A stretch of DNA of 64,000 bases from Nakamurella deserti (GCF_003260015.1 NZ_QCXS01000003.1:424315-488314); one strand, 5' to 3'; positions 44,415 through 53,927 are shown, counted from the first letter of the stretch. Notes: generated from the sequence alone by a model not told the origin. A program made the numbers and translations.

Positions 44415-46676
44415 GTGACGGGTCCGGGCAGCGAGCGCGACGGCGCGGACGGGCGCGGACGGACCGACGACACGGACAGCCCGCCGCCGGTCGGGTGGTC
44501 GCCGCCGGCCGGCGACGACCGCGGCCCCGCGCACCGGCCGGACGACGGCACCCGGTCCACCGACATGCTGCCCCGCCACCGGACGCCGCTGTCCGAGCAG
44601 CAGACCACCGCACTCCCACGCCGCCCCCCACCGCCGCCGGTCGACGGCCGGCCGGCGTGGATGCCGCCGCCCGCTGATCCCCGGTCCGGCGGACACCGCT
44701 CGACGCTGCCCCCTCTTCCACCGCTGCCACCCCCGGCGTACGGGCCGCCGCCGACCGGCACCGGACCGTCGCCGTACGGGCCGGTCACCCAGGGCGGCTA
44801 CGGCACCGCCGCCGGTCCGGTGTCCTGGACCCCGCCCGGCGGACCGCCGACGGCGCCGTACCCCGGCGGCGGCTCACCTACCGCGCCCTACCCGGGCGGC
44901 GGCTCACCGGCGGCGCCCTACCCCGGTGGCGGCTCACCCCCTGCCGCGTACCCCGGCGCTCCCCCCGCCCCCGCCGGCGGGTACGGACCCGGCGGTCACC
45001 CACCCGGCCCCTCCGCGCCGCCGTCTGCGTACGGACCGATCGATCCCGGCCGCACCGTCGCGCCCCGCGGCGCCCACCTGCCGCCGTACCAGGAGCCGCT
45101 CGCCGGATCCGCGGCCACCGCCGCCGCCGGCTCGGACATCCCCGGGCCCCGCACTCGAGCGGGCCGGCCGCTGCGCAAGATCACCGTGACTCGGGTCGCC
45201 GCGGCACGCAGCCGGGAGCTCACCCTGCGCGGGGTGGACATGTTCCACCGCGCGACCACCGCCGACGGTGCCGACCGTTCGGGGCTCGCCCATCTCACCT
45301 ACGCGCAGATGGCCAACTACGCCTGCGACGCGGCCCTGGCGGTGGCACTGGCCAACACCCTCTTCCTGGTCAAGCCGGAGGAGGGCCCCGGCCGGGTGCT
45401 GCTCTACCTGTTGATCACGGTCGCGCCGTTCGCACTGGTCGCGCCGCTGATCGGACCGTTCCTGGACCGGCTGCAGACCGGCCGACGGCTGGCCCTGGCG
45501 CTGTCGATGGCCGGCCGGGGTCTGCTGGCGATCCCGATGATCTTCACCTTCTCCGGCGCCGACGCGAGCTGGGTGCTCTACCCCTGCGCGCTCGGGTCGC
45601 TGGTGCTGAGCAAGTCGTTCGGCGTGCTCAAGGCGTCGCTGACGCCCCGCGTCCTGCCCGAGCAGATCACCCTGGTGGCCACCAACTCGCGGCTGACCGT
45701 CTTCGGCCTGGTGGCCGGCGGCGCGGCGGGCGCCGTCGCGGCCGGCCTCACCTGGCTCCTCGGATCCCCCGGCGCGCTGGTGTTCACCGCGCTGCTCGGC
45801 TTCGCCGGCGCCTGGCTCTGCCTGCGGATCCCGGCGTGGGTCGAGTCCACCGAGGGCGAGGTCCCCGTCCACCTGACCCCGCGGGCGACCCGCAACGCCC
45901 CGGCCCAGCTCACCGTCGACGTGCGCGTCACGCTCTGGGCCAACAGTGCGATCCGCATCGAGACCGGATTCCTGGCCATGTTCATCGCCTTCGTGGTGAT
46001 GAAGGAGTACGCCGGCGAGACGGGCTTCTACAAGCTCATGCTGCTCGGCGTCGTGGGTGCGGCGGCCGGCGCGGGCGGCTTCGTCGGCAACGCGCTGGGC
46101 GCCAAGCTCACCCTCCGTGACCCGGAGCTGATCGCGACCATCGGGCTGTGCGTCACCCTGGTCACGATCCTGTTCGCCGCGGTGATGCCGGGCCTGGCGA
46201 TGGCCACCGTCGTGGGCTTCGTCGGGTCGACCTCGTCGTCGCTGGCCAAGGTGTGCCTCGACTCGGTCATCCAGCGCGACATGCCCGAGGTGAGCCGGGC
46301 GTCGGCGTTCGGCCGCTCGGAGACGTCCCTTCAGCTGAGCTGGGTGTTCGGCGGCGTGGTCGGGTTGCTCATCGGTGGCCTGCTCGACCTCGGCCACGAC
46401 TCGGTCTACACGATCGGGTTCGGCACCGCGACGGTGCTCGTCGCGCTGGGTCTGGTGCAGACCCGGCTGGCCCGGTCCGGCCGGTCGCTGTTCCCCAGCG
46501 TGCGGCTCCCGCGCCGGCGGACCGGCCGCAGCGCACGCGGCACCGCCGACGCACCCGAGGCGCCGACCGCCGGTACCGACCCCCGCACGACCGCGGTCCC
46601 GGCCGACGCCGTCGACACCCCGGCCCGCCCGCCACGCCGCCGCGCCCGCGACGCCCGCCGGCCGCGCGACGGTTGA
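44415..46676 (+). CDS. MFS-fold protein with a long proline-rich N-terminal extension
   Basis: A 753-residue protein. The first ~265 residues are Pro/Gly/Ala-rich and probably disordered, with a PYPGGGSP(T/A)A decapeptide repeated. A ~60-residue conserved stretch (KITVTRVAAARSRELTLRG) leads to a membrane domain with about 12 helices (first near NYACDAALAVALANTLFLV) and an Arg-rich C-terminal tail. The membrane part matches the actinobacterial MFS-like protein of Rv0876c, as recalled. Substrate unknown. The GTG at 44415 has AGGA 9 nt upstream. Divergent from DUF3027; a lipoprotein gene follows after 20 bp. Confidence 0.85.
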   Translation: MTGPGSERDGADGRGRTDDTDSPPPVGWSPPAGDDRGPAHRPDDGTRSTDMLPRHRTPLSEQQTTALPRRPPPPPVDGRPAWMPPPADPRSGGHRSTLPPLPPLPPPAYGPPPTGTGPSPYGPVTQGGYGTAAGPVSWTPPGGPPTAPYPGGGSPTAPYPGGGSPAAPYPGGGSPPAAYPGAPPAPAGGYGPGGHPPGPSAPPSAYGPIDPGRTVAPRGAHLPPYQEPLAGSAATAAAGSDIPGPRTRAGRPLRKITVTRVAAARSRELTLRGVDMFHRATTADGADRSGLAHLTYAQMANYACDAALAVALANTLFLVKPEEGPGRVLLYLLITVAPFALVAPLIGPFLDRLQTGRRLALALSMAGRGLLAIPMIFTFSGADASWVLYPCALGSLVLSKSFGVLKASLTPRVLPEQITLVATNSRLTVFGLVAGGAAGAVAAGLTWLLGSPGALVFTALLGFAGAWLCLRIPAWVESTEGEVPVHLTPRATRNAPAQLTVDVRVTLWANSAIRIETGFLAMFIAFVVMKEYAGETGFYKLMLLGVVGAAAGAGGFVGNALGAKLTLRDPELIATIGLCVTLVTILFAAVMPGLAMATVVGFVGSTSSSLAKVCLDSVIQRDMPEVSRASAFGRSETSLQLSWVFGGVVGLLIGGLLDLGHDSVYTIGFGTATVLVALGLVQTRLARSGRSLFPSVRLPRRRTGRSARGTADAPEAPTAGTDPRTTAVPADAVDTPARPPRRRARDARRPRDG
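44851..44958. repeat. 30-bp tandem repeat in the MFS protein's extension
   Basis: Three full units (44851, 44881, 44911) and a partial fourth, each encoding APYPGGGSP plus one residue. Confidence 0.85.
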
Positions 46677-46696
46677 GCGCCCCCGGCGACACCACC

Positions 46697-47242
46697 ATGA
46701 CCCATCCCCGAGTAGAGCGGCCGACGCAGATGACCGGAACCACCACCCCCGCCCCCTCCCGCAGCCGTCGCCGGCGCGGTCTCCTCGCCGCCGGCACGCT
46801 GCTGGCCGGGCTGGCCCTCACCGGCTGCGACAAGCCGACGCCGACCATCACCTGGTACGGCAACGGCAGCTCCACCAACGCCGGACCGACGGTCTACTGC
46901 GAGCTCACCGCCGAGGCCGCTCCGACCTGCACCGAGACCGACGGACCCGCCGCCCGGTTGTCGCTGGAGCCCGGCGACTTCGTCCAGGTCAACATCCCGA
47001 GCGAGGTCGCCGAGCAGCCGTGGGTGCTGGTGTGGAACTACACCGACAGTGCCGAGACCCAGACCTCCGAGCGGAGCCCGGTCAACACCGACGGGCACAC
47101 CCTCAGCTACGTCATCCGGCCCGCCGACGGCAAGCAGATCGCCCAGGTCGACCTGCAGGTGCTGACCCTCGTCGCCGGCGACAACGCCGAACCGGAGTAC
47201 GCCCCGCTGTCCCTGTGGCGGCTGCAGGCCGATCCGGCCTGA
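46697..47242 (+). CDS. DUF2771-type lipoprotein
   Basis: A 181-residue exported lipoprotein. A basic n-region (SRSRRRRG), a hydrophobic core (LLAAGTLLAGLALTG) and a lipobox LTGC place the mature cysteine at about residue 44 from ATG 46697 (ATG 46730 is the alternative start). The mature part is beta-rich with two further Cys (VYCEL, PTCTE) likely to form a disulfide. It matches DUF2771, as recalled for Rv0875c, next to the MFS gene there too. Function unknown; anchored outside the membrane. Confidence 0.82.
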   Translation: MTHPRVERPTQMTGTTTPAPSRSRRRRGLLAAGTLLAGLALTGCDKPTPTITWYGNGSSTNAGPTVYCELTAEAAPTCTETDGPAARLSLEPGDFVQVNIPSEVAEQPWVLVWNYTDSAETQTSERSPVNTDGHTLSYVIRPADGKQIAQVDLQVLTLVAGDNAEPEYAPLSLWRLQADPA

Positions 47243-47394
47243 CCCGGCCTTGTCCGGCCCGCCCACCGGGCCGGCCACCGTTACCGCAGCGCAGCCCGCG
47301 GGCATCCTTCCCGGTGTCGGCCTTCGATCGGATCACGGGGAACGCCGGCGACGCCGGACGGTGGGACCGCCGGCGGCAGCAGAGAGGCGGCGTC

Positions 47395-47814
47395 ATGCCA
47401 CTGCGAGCACGGGACATCATGACCGGGTCACCGGAATGTGCCGGTGAGTCCGACAACCTCGTCGAGGTCGCGCGGAAGATGCGTGACCTGGACGTGGGTG
47501 CGCTTCCCATCTGCGGCGACGACGGTCGCCTCACGGGGATGATCACCGACCGCGACATCGTGGTCCGCTGCATCGCCGACGGCGGGGACCCGTCGTCGAC
47601 GCCGGCCGGCAGCTTCGGGCAGGGCAAGCCGGTGACCATCGGCGCCGACGACCCGGTCGAGGAGGCGCTCGCGACCATGGCCGAGCACCAGGTCCGACGG
47701 CTACCCGTCATCGACGGGATGCGCCTGGTCGGGATCATCAGCGAGGCCGACATCGCGCAGCACGTCGACGCCGACGAGGTCGGCGAGACGGTCGGTGCGG
47801 TCACCGAGGACTGA
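47395..47814 (+). CDS. Two-CBS-domain protein
   Basis: A 139-residue stand-alone Bateman module. CBS1 covers about 7-65 (ARDIMTGSPECAGESDNLVE, ending GMITDRDIVVRCIADG) and CBS2 about 75-130 (PVTIGADDPVEEALATM, ending VGIISEADIAQHV). Such proteins bind adenine nucleotides and report energy state to partners; homologues in mycobacteria are hypoxia-induced. The partner is unknown. ATG 47395 with AGAGAGGCGG. Convergent with the cold-shock gene across a strong terminator. Confidence 0.88.
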   Translation: MPLRARDIMTGSPECAGESDNLVEVARKMRDLDVGALPICGDDGRLTGMITDRDIVVRCIADGGDPSSTPAGSFGQGKPVTIGADDPVEEALATMAEHQVRRLPVIDGMRLVGIISEADIAQHVDADEVGETVGAVTED

Positions 47815-47852
47815 CCCACCTGGACGGCCTCCACGTCACCGCCCACGACAAC

Positions 47853-47888
47853 GGGGCGGATCCCTCCCGGTCGGGAGGGATCCGCCCC
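47853..47888. terminator. Bidirectional terminator, 16-bp perfect stem
   Basis: Arms GGGGCGGATCCCTCCC and exact inverse complement with a GGTC loop, in the middle of the convergent gap between the CBS and cold-shock genes. No U-tract, as is usual in actinobacteria. Confidence 0.85.
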
Positions 47889-47906
47889 GCGGTGGGACTC
47901 CGGAGC

Positions 47907-48311
47907 TCAGCTGCCCAGGTCGAGCTCCGACGCGATCGCCCGCAGCACGTCACCGGTCCGCTTGCCCAGCGCGCGGTCGGGGTAGCGACCCCGGCTCAGC
48001 TCGGGCAGGATCTTGGCGTCGATCAGCTTGATGACGTCCTCCAGCAGCCCGTGCAGCTCGTCGGGCGAACGTCGGTTGGCCGCGGCGACGTTGACCGCGA
48101 CCGACGGCGGGGCCTCGACCAGCCACAGCTGCATGGCCTGGGGCCCGCGCCGGCCCTCGGCGACGCTGAACTCGACCCGCTGCCCCGACTTCAGGGTCTG
48201 GACGCCGGACGGCAACGCCGAGGCGCGGACGTGGACGTCGTCGCCGTTCTCCTGGGACACGAAGCCGAAGCCCTTGTCCGCGTCATACCACTTCACTCGA
48301 CCGCTTGGCAC
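47907..48311 (-). CDS. Cold-shock domain protein with C-terminal extension
   Basis: A ~134-residue nucleic-acid-binding protein. The CSD covers about residues 1-65 (PSGRVKWYDADKGFGFVSQE); RNP1 is KGFGFVS and RNP2 reads DVHVRAS, where VFVH is more usual. A ~65-residue helical extension (SPDELHGLLEDVIKLIDAKI) is typical of the long actinobacterial Csp (Rv0871/cspB type). GTG 48311 is preferred over 48320 because AGGTGAG lies 5 nt upstream. Probably an RNA chaperone. Confidence 0.9.
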   Translation of the reverse strand: MPSGRVKWYDADKGFGFVSQENGDDVHVRASALPSGVQTLKSGQRVEFSVAEGRRGPQAMQLWLVEAPPSVAVNVAAANRRSPDELHGLLEDVIKLIDAKILPELSRGRYPDRALGKRTGDVLRAIASELDLGS

Positions 48312-48435
48312 GGTACTCACCTGTTCTCACATCGCGACGAAGCGGGCGGACCCGCCGGGGTCGGTCAACCAAACCCACGACGTTCCAGAGTAACCGTCCG
48401 CGAAAACCCGGCCACACCGATTAGGGTGGGCGGTC

Positions 48436-48744
48436 GTGAATGCAGCCGACCCGTCCGATGCGGCCACCCCGGATCCCGGCACGGGTCCGAGCAGAGCGTC
48501 GCGTCGCCGCGCCGCGCCGTGGGCGAAGGTCGGGATGGTGCTGTTCGCGATCGGTCTGCTGGCGATCGTGGCCGACCTCGTGCTGTTCGCCTCCGGCTCC
48601 CGCAACCTGCCGGTCTGGCTCAACGTGACCTGCATGCTGGCCCCGGTGGGACTCGGCGTCGGCCTGGTGGGGGTGCTCCGGGAGGCCCGCGCCGACGGCC
48701 GCGCCCGCGCGACCCGGGTCAGCCGGGACACTCCCACCGTCTGA
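48436..48744 (+). CDS. Small two-helix membrane protein
   Basis: A 102-residue protein with an Ala/Pro/Asp-rich N-terminus, a basic stretch (RASRRRAAPWAK), and two helices (VGMVLFAIGLLAIVADLVLF and VTCMLAPVGLGVGLVGVL). The GTG start is preceded by TAGGGT ending 8 nt upstream rather than a Shine-Dalgarno. Divergent from csp. Family not recognised. Confidence 0.7.
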   Translation: MNAADPSDAATPDPGTGPSRASRRRAAPWAKVGMVLFAIGLLAIVADLVLFASGSRNLPVWLNVTCMLAPVGLGVGLVGVLREARADGRARATRVSRDTPTV

Positions 48745-48780
48745 CGTCGCCGCCCGGCGGCGCGGGCCGCCGACCGCGGA

Positions 48781-49401
48781 TCAGTGGACGGTGGCCATCA
48801 GGTAGGAGTCCAGCCACGCCGGGAACTCGGTGAGGTCGCGCAGCACCACGTCGGCGCCGGCCTCGGCGAGCGCCTCCAGCGGAATGGGGCCGGTCGCCAC
48901 CGCCACCGCCATCGCGTCCGCCTCCCGCGCGGCCACCACGTCGCCGGTGTGGTCGCCGACGTAGACCTCCGCCCGGTGTTCGCGCAGCGCCACGGCCTTG
49001 CCGCCCGCCCACAGCTGTCCGACGACGGCGCTGACGTCGGCGCGCAGCGCCTGCAGGTGGGCGACCGCGTTCGGGCCGTACTTCCCGGTGACCACGACGA
49101 CGTCGCCGCCGCGTTCGGCGACCGATTGCAGGGCCTCCATCGCCCCGGGCAGCGCCACCGTGACCGGGATGACGGTCTCCTGGTAGAGCTCGCGGAACCG
49201 GGCCACCAGGGCCGCGGTGGTCCGCATGTCCAGGCCGTAGCGCGCGAACTCCTGCTCCAGGGGCGGGCCCAGCCGGTTGCCGAAGGCCACACCGTCCAGC
49301 GGCACACCCGACTCCGCCGCCAGGATGTCGAACAGCGTGACCAGACCCGCACGCGGGTCGATCAGCGTCATGTCGAGGTCGAAGCCGACGGTGAAACTCA
49401 C
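48781..49401 (-). CDS. HAD-superfamily phosphatase
   Basis: A 206-residue haloacid-dehalogenase-type hydrolase. The nucleophile motif FDLDMTLID is at residues 7-15, a helical cap follows, motif II is VVVVTGK (Thr), and the acidic motif YVGDHTGDV contains the metal-binding Asp pair. The substrate is not predictable; phosphoglycolate-phosphatase-like and nucleotidase members share this layout. GTG 49401 with a TATCGT box ending 6 nt upstream. Convergent with the preceding membrane gene. Confidence 0.87.
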   Translation of the reverse strand: MSFTVGFDLDMTLIDPRAGLVTLFDILAAESGVPLDGVAFGNRLGPPLEQEFARYGLDMRTTAALVARFRELYQETVIPVTVALPGAMEALQSVAERGGDVVVVTGKYGPNAVAHLQALRADVSAVVGQLWAGGKAVALREHRAEVYVGDHTGDVVAAREADAMAVAVATGPIPLEALAEAGADVVLRDLTEFPAWLDSYLMATVH

Positions 49402-49407
49402 CGCGCG

Positions 49408-49413
49408 ACGATA
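49408..49413 (-). promoter_or_regulatory. Putative -10 box for leaderless HAD gene mRNA
   Basis: TATCGT read on the minus strand, 6 nt from the GTG at 49401; no Shine-Dalgarno in the gap. Confidence 0.45.
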
Positions 49414-49567
49414 ACCCGGCCGACCGGGAGGACCCGCCAGAAAGCGGGGTCGAGGCCGTACGGTGATCGATTCGTGACTGGGCCGCCCCGGACCTGCACA
49501 CGACCGTGGCCGGCAGTCACCCGTTCCAGGCGCTTCCCCCCTGGCGGGGCCTTCGGACGGGTTTGTT

Positions 49568-49573
49568 TACGCT
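49568..49573 (+). promoter_or_regulatory. Putative -10 box for leaderless LAL regulator mRNA
   Basis: TACGCT in an AT-rich patch (GTTTGTTTACGCT), ending 6 nt before the GTG at 49580. Confidence 0.5.
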
Positions 49574-49579
49574 GTTCGG

Positions 49580-52360
49580 GTGGCTGCCTTCCTCCTCTCC
49601 CGCACCGACGAGACGGCGGAGTTGGACGCGGCCCTGTCGGACGCCACCCGCGGCGAGGGACGGGTCGTCGTCCTGCAGGGCCCGGCCGGTATCGGCAAGA
49701 CCGCGTTGCTGGACTACGTGCGCGACGAGGCGGGCACCCGCGGGGTCCGGGTGCTCACCGCGCGCGCCTCCGCGCTGGACCGGGCCTTCGCGCACGGCGT
49801 CGTGCACCAGCTGTTCGAGCCCGCGCTCGCCGGCGTCGACCGGCCGCGCCGGGACGCGCTGCTCAGCGGCGCCGCCGGTCGGGCGGCCACCCTGTTCGCC
49901 GGCGGGGACGCGGCCGACGAGCCGGCCTACGCCATCCAGCACGGTCTGTACTGGCTGACCGTCAACCTGACCGGCGACCGCCCGCTGTTGATGCTGGTCG
50001 ACGACCTGCAGTGGGCGGACCTGCCCAGCCTGCGGTTCCTGGAGTACCTCGGCCGCCGGCTCGACGGGCTGCCGGTGACCCTGGTGGCGACGGTGCGCAC
50101 CGCCGAGCCCGACGCGCCCGCGGAACTGCTCACCGAGATCGCCCACGGCCCGTCGGCCCGGACGTTGAGCCCCGCCCCGCTGGAGATCGACGCCGTCGGC
50201 GAGGTGGTCGGCGGGGCCATCGGCACCACCCCGGAGCCGGGGTTCGTCCGCGCCGCCTGGGAGGCGACCGGCGGCAGCCCGCTGCTGGTGTCGCTGCTGG
50301 CCCGGGAGGCCGCGTCACTGCGGCTGGCGGGTACCGACGACGAGGGCGCGCGGCTCACCGGCCTGGGTGCGCCCGGTGTGGCGCCGGCGGTGCGGCGGCG
50401 GTTGCAGCCGCTGGGCGCCGAGGCCGAGGCGGTCGCCCGGGCCGTGGCCGTGGCCGGCCCCCGGGGCACCGTCGACGACATCGCCGCGCTGACCGGTCTG
50501 ACCACCGGGACCGTCGCCGCGGCGGTGGAACGGCTGGGGGCGGCGGCCGTGCTGCGCCCCGGCAGCCGCAGTTTCGTGCACCCGCTGGTCGAGGCGGCCG
50601 TGCTCGAGGCCTGCCCGCCGGGTGTGCGATCGCGGCTGCACCGGGCCGCGGCGGACCGACTGCGCGCGCAGGGAGCCCGGCCGGCCGAGGTCGCGCTGCA
50701 CTGGACGGCCATCGACCCGGCGGGCGATCCGCAGGCCGTCACGGACCTGCTGGCCGCCGCCGCCGCAGCCGTCGCCGACGACGCCCCCGAGACCGCCGTC
50801 GCCCATCTGCGCCGCGCCCTGGCCGAACCGCCGTCCGCGGAGCGACGCGGCCGGGTGCTGCTCGAGCTGGGTGAGCTGGAGGTCCGCGGGCAGCTGCCCG
50901 GAGGTGCCGCCCGGCTACGGGAGGCCCTGACGCTGCTGCCCCCCGGGAACGACGCCGCCCGCGCCCGGGCGGCACTGGGCAACGAGCTGGTGCACAACGA
51001 CCCGGTGGCCGCGCTGGCCCAGGTCCGGCTGGGTCTGGAGCAGGCCACCGACCCGGTGCTCGCGCTGCGGCTCGAGGCGTTCACGCTGGAGGCGCTGATC
51101 TTCCCGGACGCGTTCGCCGCCGAGCGCGAGGCGGCCTTCGCCGCCGGGCGCGCCGACCCCGACCCGTCGCCGGTGATGCTGGTCAACCTGGCCCTGGCCG
51201 CCGCGGGTGCCGGCCGGCCGCGGGCGGAGGTGCGCGACCTCGCCGAGCGGGCACTGGCCGGGAACCGGTTGCTGGACGCCATCGGGCCGGGCAACTCCAC
51301 CTGGAACCTGCTCACCCATGCCCTGCGCTTCGCCGAGGCACCCGAGCGCACCCGGCAGGTCCTGCAGGACGGCGAGGCCCACATCGCCCGGCACGGCCTG
51401 TCCGCGTCGCGCTTCTTCGTGGACCAGTCGTTCGGCTACTGGCACCGCGACTTCGGCTCGGTCGCCACCGGCGCGGCGCGCGGCCAGCTGTGCCTGGAGC
51501 AGTGCCGTGAGCTGGGCTACCTCCTCACCATCCCGGTGGTGGCGGCGATCGTGTCGGAGAACCTGGTGCACCTGGACCGGGTGGCCGAGGCGGAGGCCCA
51601 TCTGGACCTCGGGCCCGCGGCCGAGACGTTCATGGAGCCCTTCATCCTCACCGTCCGCGGGTACAGCCGTTACCTGCTCGGCCGGGTCGCCGACGCCGAG
51701 GCCGATCTGCGTCGGTCGGTGGCCTTCGACGACCGGCGGGGATGGGTGGCACCGCACTTCACGCGCTCGGCGCTGCGGCTGGCCGAGTTGCTCGCCGCGA
51801 CCGGACGCCGCGAAGAGGCGCTCGAGCTCGCCGACCGGGCCGTCGCCGTCGCCGACGCGGCCGGACTCGAGGGGCCGCTCGGGATGGCCTTGCGGGCCCG
51901 GGCGATGGCGCAGCCGCCGGACCGGGCGGTGCCCACTCTGCGGGCCGCCGTCGACGTCCTCGGCCGGTCGCCCTACCGGCTCGACCACGGGTGGGCGCTG
52001 CACGACCTCGGGGCGCTGCTGCTGCGGACCGACCGGGCCGCCGCGCGGGAGCCGTTGCGGCTCGCGCTGGACGCCGCCGCCCGCACCGAGTCGACCCGGC
52101 TCGCCCGGCACAGCCGGACGGCTTTGGAGGCCGCGGGGGTCCGGCCACGACGCAGCCACGTCAGCGGCACGCTGGCCCTCACCGCCGCCGAGCGCCGGGT
52201 CGCCGACCTGGCGGTGGAGGGCCTGACCAACCGCCAGATCGCCGAGACCCTGTGGGTGACGCTGAAGACCGTGGAGATCCACCTGTCCCGGACCTACGGC
52301 AAGCTCGGCATCGGCTCCCGACGGGAACTGCCCACGGCGATGGGCGCCGCCCTGCGCTGA
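49580..52360 (+). CDS. LuxR-type AAA regulator (LAL family)
   Basis: A 926-residue STAND ATPase regulator of the MalT/LAL type. Walker A is GPAGIGKT (about 34-41), Walker B LLMLVDDLQWAD (about 137-148), a helical tetratricopeptide-like middle of ~550 residues senses the signal or partner, and a C-terminal LuxR HTH (LTAAERRVADLAVEGLTNRQ then IAETLWVTLKTVEIH) binds DNA. ATP binding couples effector recognition to activation. In actinomycetes such proteins often govern secondary metabolism or sugar use, but no biosynthetic cluster is visible here. Its targets are unknown. Confidence 0.92.
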   Translation: MAAFLLSRTDETAELDAALSDATRGEGRVVVLQGPAGIGKTALLDYVRDEAGTRGVRVLTARASALDRAFAHGVVHQLFEPALAGVDRPRRDALLSGAAGRAATLFAGGDAADEPAYAIQHGLYWLTVNLTGDRPLLMLVDDLQWADLPSLRFLEYLGRRLDGLPVTLVATVRTAEPDAPAELLTEIAHGPSARTLSPAPLEIDAVGEVVGGAIGTTPEPGFVRAAWEATGGSPLLVSLLAREAASLRLAGTDDEGARLTGLGAPGVAPAVRRRLQPLGAEAEAVARAVAVAGPRGTVDDIAALTGLTTGTVAAAVERLGAAAVLRPGSRSFVHPLVEAAVLEACPPGVRSRLHRAAADRLRAQGARPAEVALHWTAIDPAGDPQAVTDLLAAAAAAVADDAPETAVAHLRRALAEPPSAERRGRVLLELGELEVRGQLPGGAARLREALTLLPPGNDAARARAALGNELVHNDPVAALAQVRLGLEQATDPVLALRLEAFTLEALIFPDAFAAEREAAFAAGRADPDPSPVMLVNLALAAAGAGRPRAEVRDLAERALAGNRLLDAIGPGNSTWNLLTHALRFAEAPERTRQVLQDGEAHIARHGLSASRFFVDQSFGYWHRDFGSVATGAARGQLCLEQCRELGYLLTIPVVAAIVSENLVHLDRVAEAEAHLDLGPAAETFMEPFILTVRGYSRYLLGRVADAEADLRRSVAFDDRRGWVAPHFTRSALRLAELLAATGRREEALELADRAVAVADAAGLEGPLGMALRARAMAQPPDRAVPTLRAAVDVLGRSPYRLDHGWALHDLGALLLRTDRAAAREPLRLALDAAARTESTRLARHSRTALEAAGVRPRRSHVSGTLALTAAERRVADLAVEGLTNRQIAETLWVTLKTVEIHLSRTYGKLGIGSRRELPTAMGAALR

Positions 52361-52465
52361 CCGGTCGCCCCGCCCCCGTAGGGGTGCCGTGCCGGGAAAC
52401 GTTGGGGTAGGGGTCGGGGCGCGGACCCCGATCCGCTCCGGCCGCCGGACGGCGACGGTGGAACC

Positions 52466-52963
52466 ATGACCACCGCAGCTCCGATCTGGACGGATCCGGC
52501 CCACCCCGCCGCCTGTGTCCTGTCGTTCCCGACCGCCCCCGCTCCGACCCGGCCCGCCGGCACCACGACGGCCACCGCGACCCGGGTGCGCAACCTGCTG
52601 TCGCTCCTGGCCCATGTCGTCGCCGTAATCGCGGCAGCCGTGCTGCTGCTGCTCGCGGACAACCCACTGGACGCCGTCAGCGTCCACGTCGACGGCACCC
52701 CGCAGCCGGCCGCCGTGACCACCGTCGACCCGGCCCCCGCCGCCGACCCGGCCCCCGCCGCTGACCCGATTCCCGGCGCCCACCCGGCCGCCGTCGTGCC
52801 GGCGCGTCCGGGCGCCGTGGGTGCGGTCACCGCCGGCGCACGATCGGCCTCGGAGGTGACCCGGATCGGCCTGCGGGTGAGCGCGGTGCGGGCGGCGCGC
52901 AGCGCCGGTGGCGACCTCACCGCGGCGATCCGCGTCGCTCCGTTGCACCGGGCGTCCCGGTGA
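52466..52963 (+). CDS. Hypothetical membrane-anchored protein
   Basis: A 165-residue protein with one helix (about 46-64, LAHVVAVIAAAVLLLLAD), followed by a Pro/Ala/Asp repeat (DPAPAADPAPAADP) and an Arg-rich C-terminal half. It lies 105 bp after the LAL gene. ATG 52466 with GGTGGAA upstream. No family recognised. Confidence 0.6.
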   Translation: MTTAAPIWTDPAHPAACVLSFPTAPAPTRPAGTTTATATRVRNLLSLLAHVVAVIAAAVLLLLADNPLDAVSVHVDGTPQPAAVTTVDPAPAADPAPAADPIPGAHPAAVVPARPGAVGAVTAGARSASEVTRIGLRVSAVRAARSAGGDLTAAIRVAPLHRASR

Positions 52964-53008
52964 CCGCCGCCGCCGGTCGACGGTCGACCACGGCCGGGTC
53001 GCCCGTGG

Positions 53009-53038
53009 GCACGCGCGACGCCGTCACGGTGCGCGTGC
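53009..53038. terminator. Candidate terminator hairpin in a convergent gap
   Basis: Exact 8-bp arms GCACGCGC and GCGCGTGC with a 14-nt loop, between the membrane-anchored gene and the convergent HAD gene. Confidence 0.4.
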
Positions 53039-53047
53039 GTCGCCGCG

Positions 53048-53890
53048 TCAGGCGACGGTGCGGGCCCCGAACGGATCGCCGGTCCGGCCGATGAGATCGG
53101 CGACGGAGTCCAGCACCAGCCGCGGCCGGTACGGGTACAGCCCGATGCTCGTCGGGGTGGAGATGCCGGTGAGCACCAGGATGGTCTGCAGCCCGGCCTC
53201 CATGCCCGCGACGATGTCGGTGTCCATCCGGTCACCGATCATCACCGTGTTCTCCGAGTGCGCGCCGATGGCCCGCAGCGCCGACCGCATCATCAGCGGG
53301 TTGGGTTTGCCCACGAAATAGGGCCGCCGTTGGGTGGCGGTCTCGATGAGCGCGGCGATCGAGCCGACCGACGGCAGCACGCCGTACGGGCTCGGGCCGG
53401 TGGCGTCGGGGTGGGTGGCGACGAACCGCGCCCCGCCGAGGATCAGCCGGATCGCCGTGGTGATCTGCTCGAAGGAGTAGTTGCGGGTCTCCCCGAGCAC
53501 CACGTAGTCGGGGTCGCGCTCGGTGAGGATGTAGCCGACCTCGTGCAGTGCGGTGGTCAGCCCCGACTCGCCGATGACGTACGCGGTGCCGTCCGGGCGC
53601 TGGGTGTGCAGGAACTGCGCGGTGGCCAGGGCCGACGTCCAGATGCGGTCCTCGGGGACGTCCAGGCCACCGGCCAGCAGCCGGGCCCGCAGGTCCCGCC
53701 GGGTGTAGAGCGGATTGTTGGTGACGACCACGAAGTTGATGCCGTTGGCGGTGAGCTCGGCGATGAACTCCCCGGCTCCCGGGATGGCGTGCTCCTCCCG
53801 GACCAGGACGCCGTCCATGTCCATCAGGTAGGACCACGGGGCGAGGGTGTCGGTGGGGCGGGTCGTCGATGCGTCGGTCACACCTCCCAT
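53048..53890 (-). CDS. HAD-IIA (NagD-like) phosphatase
   Basis: A 280-residue HAD hydrolase. Motif I is [12 protein letters not shown], motif II VVVTNNP, the conserved lysine is in [10 protein letters not shown], and motif [18 protein letters not shown]; between them is a C2B cap typical of NagD/PGP-type enzymes. Usual substrates are nucleotides or sugar phosphates, none established here. Start ATG 53890; GTG 53881 is possible but a GGAGG touches it without spacing. Confidence 0.88.
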   Translation of the reverse strand: MGGVTDASTTRPTDTLAPWSYLMDMDGVLVREEHAIPGAGEFIAELTANGINFVVVTNNPLYTRRDLRARLLAGGLDVPEDRIWTSALATAQFLHTQRPDGTAYVIGESGLTTALHEVGYILTERDPDYVVLGETRNYSFEQITTAIRLILGGARFVATHPDATGPSPYGVLPSVGSIAALIETATQRRPYFVGKPNPLMMRSALRAIGAHSENTVMIGDRMDTDIVAGMEAGLQTILVLTGISTPTSIGLYPYRPRLVLDSVADLIGRTGDPFGARTVA

Positions 53891-53927
53891 GATCGCCCAT
53901 CGAAGCCGGCGGACCGGGCGATCGTGG

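Noticed and set aside
39666-44788. Several long frames (e.g. 39666-41165 minus, 41090-43657 plus) opposite or out of frame with the GHKL and DUF3027 genes
   Set aside because: Their translations are Arg/Gly/Ala-rich with no family resemblance; they are frame shadows of genes with clear motifs.
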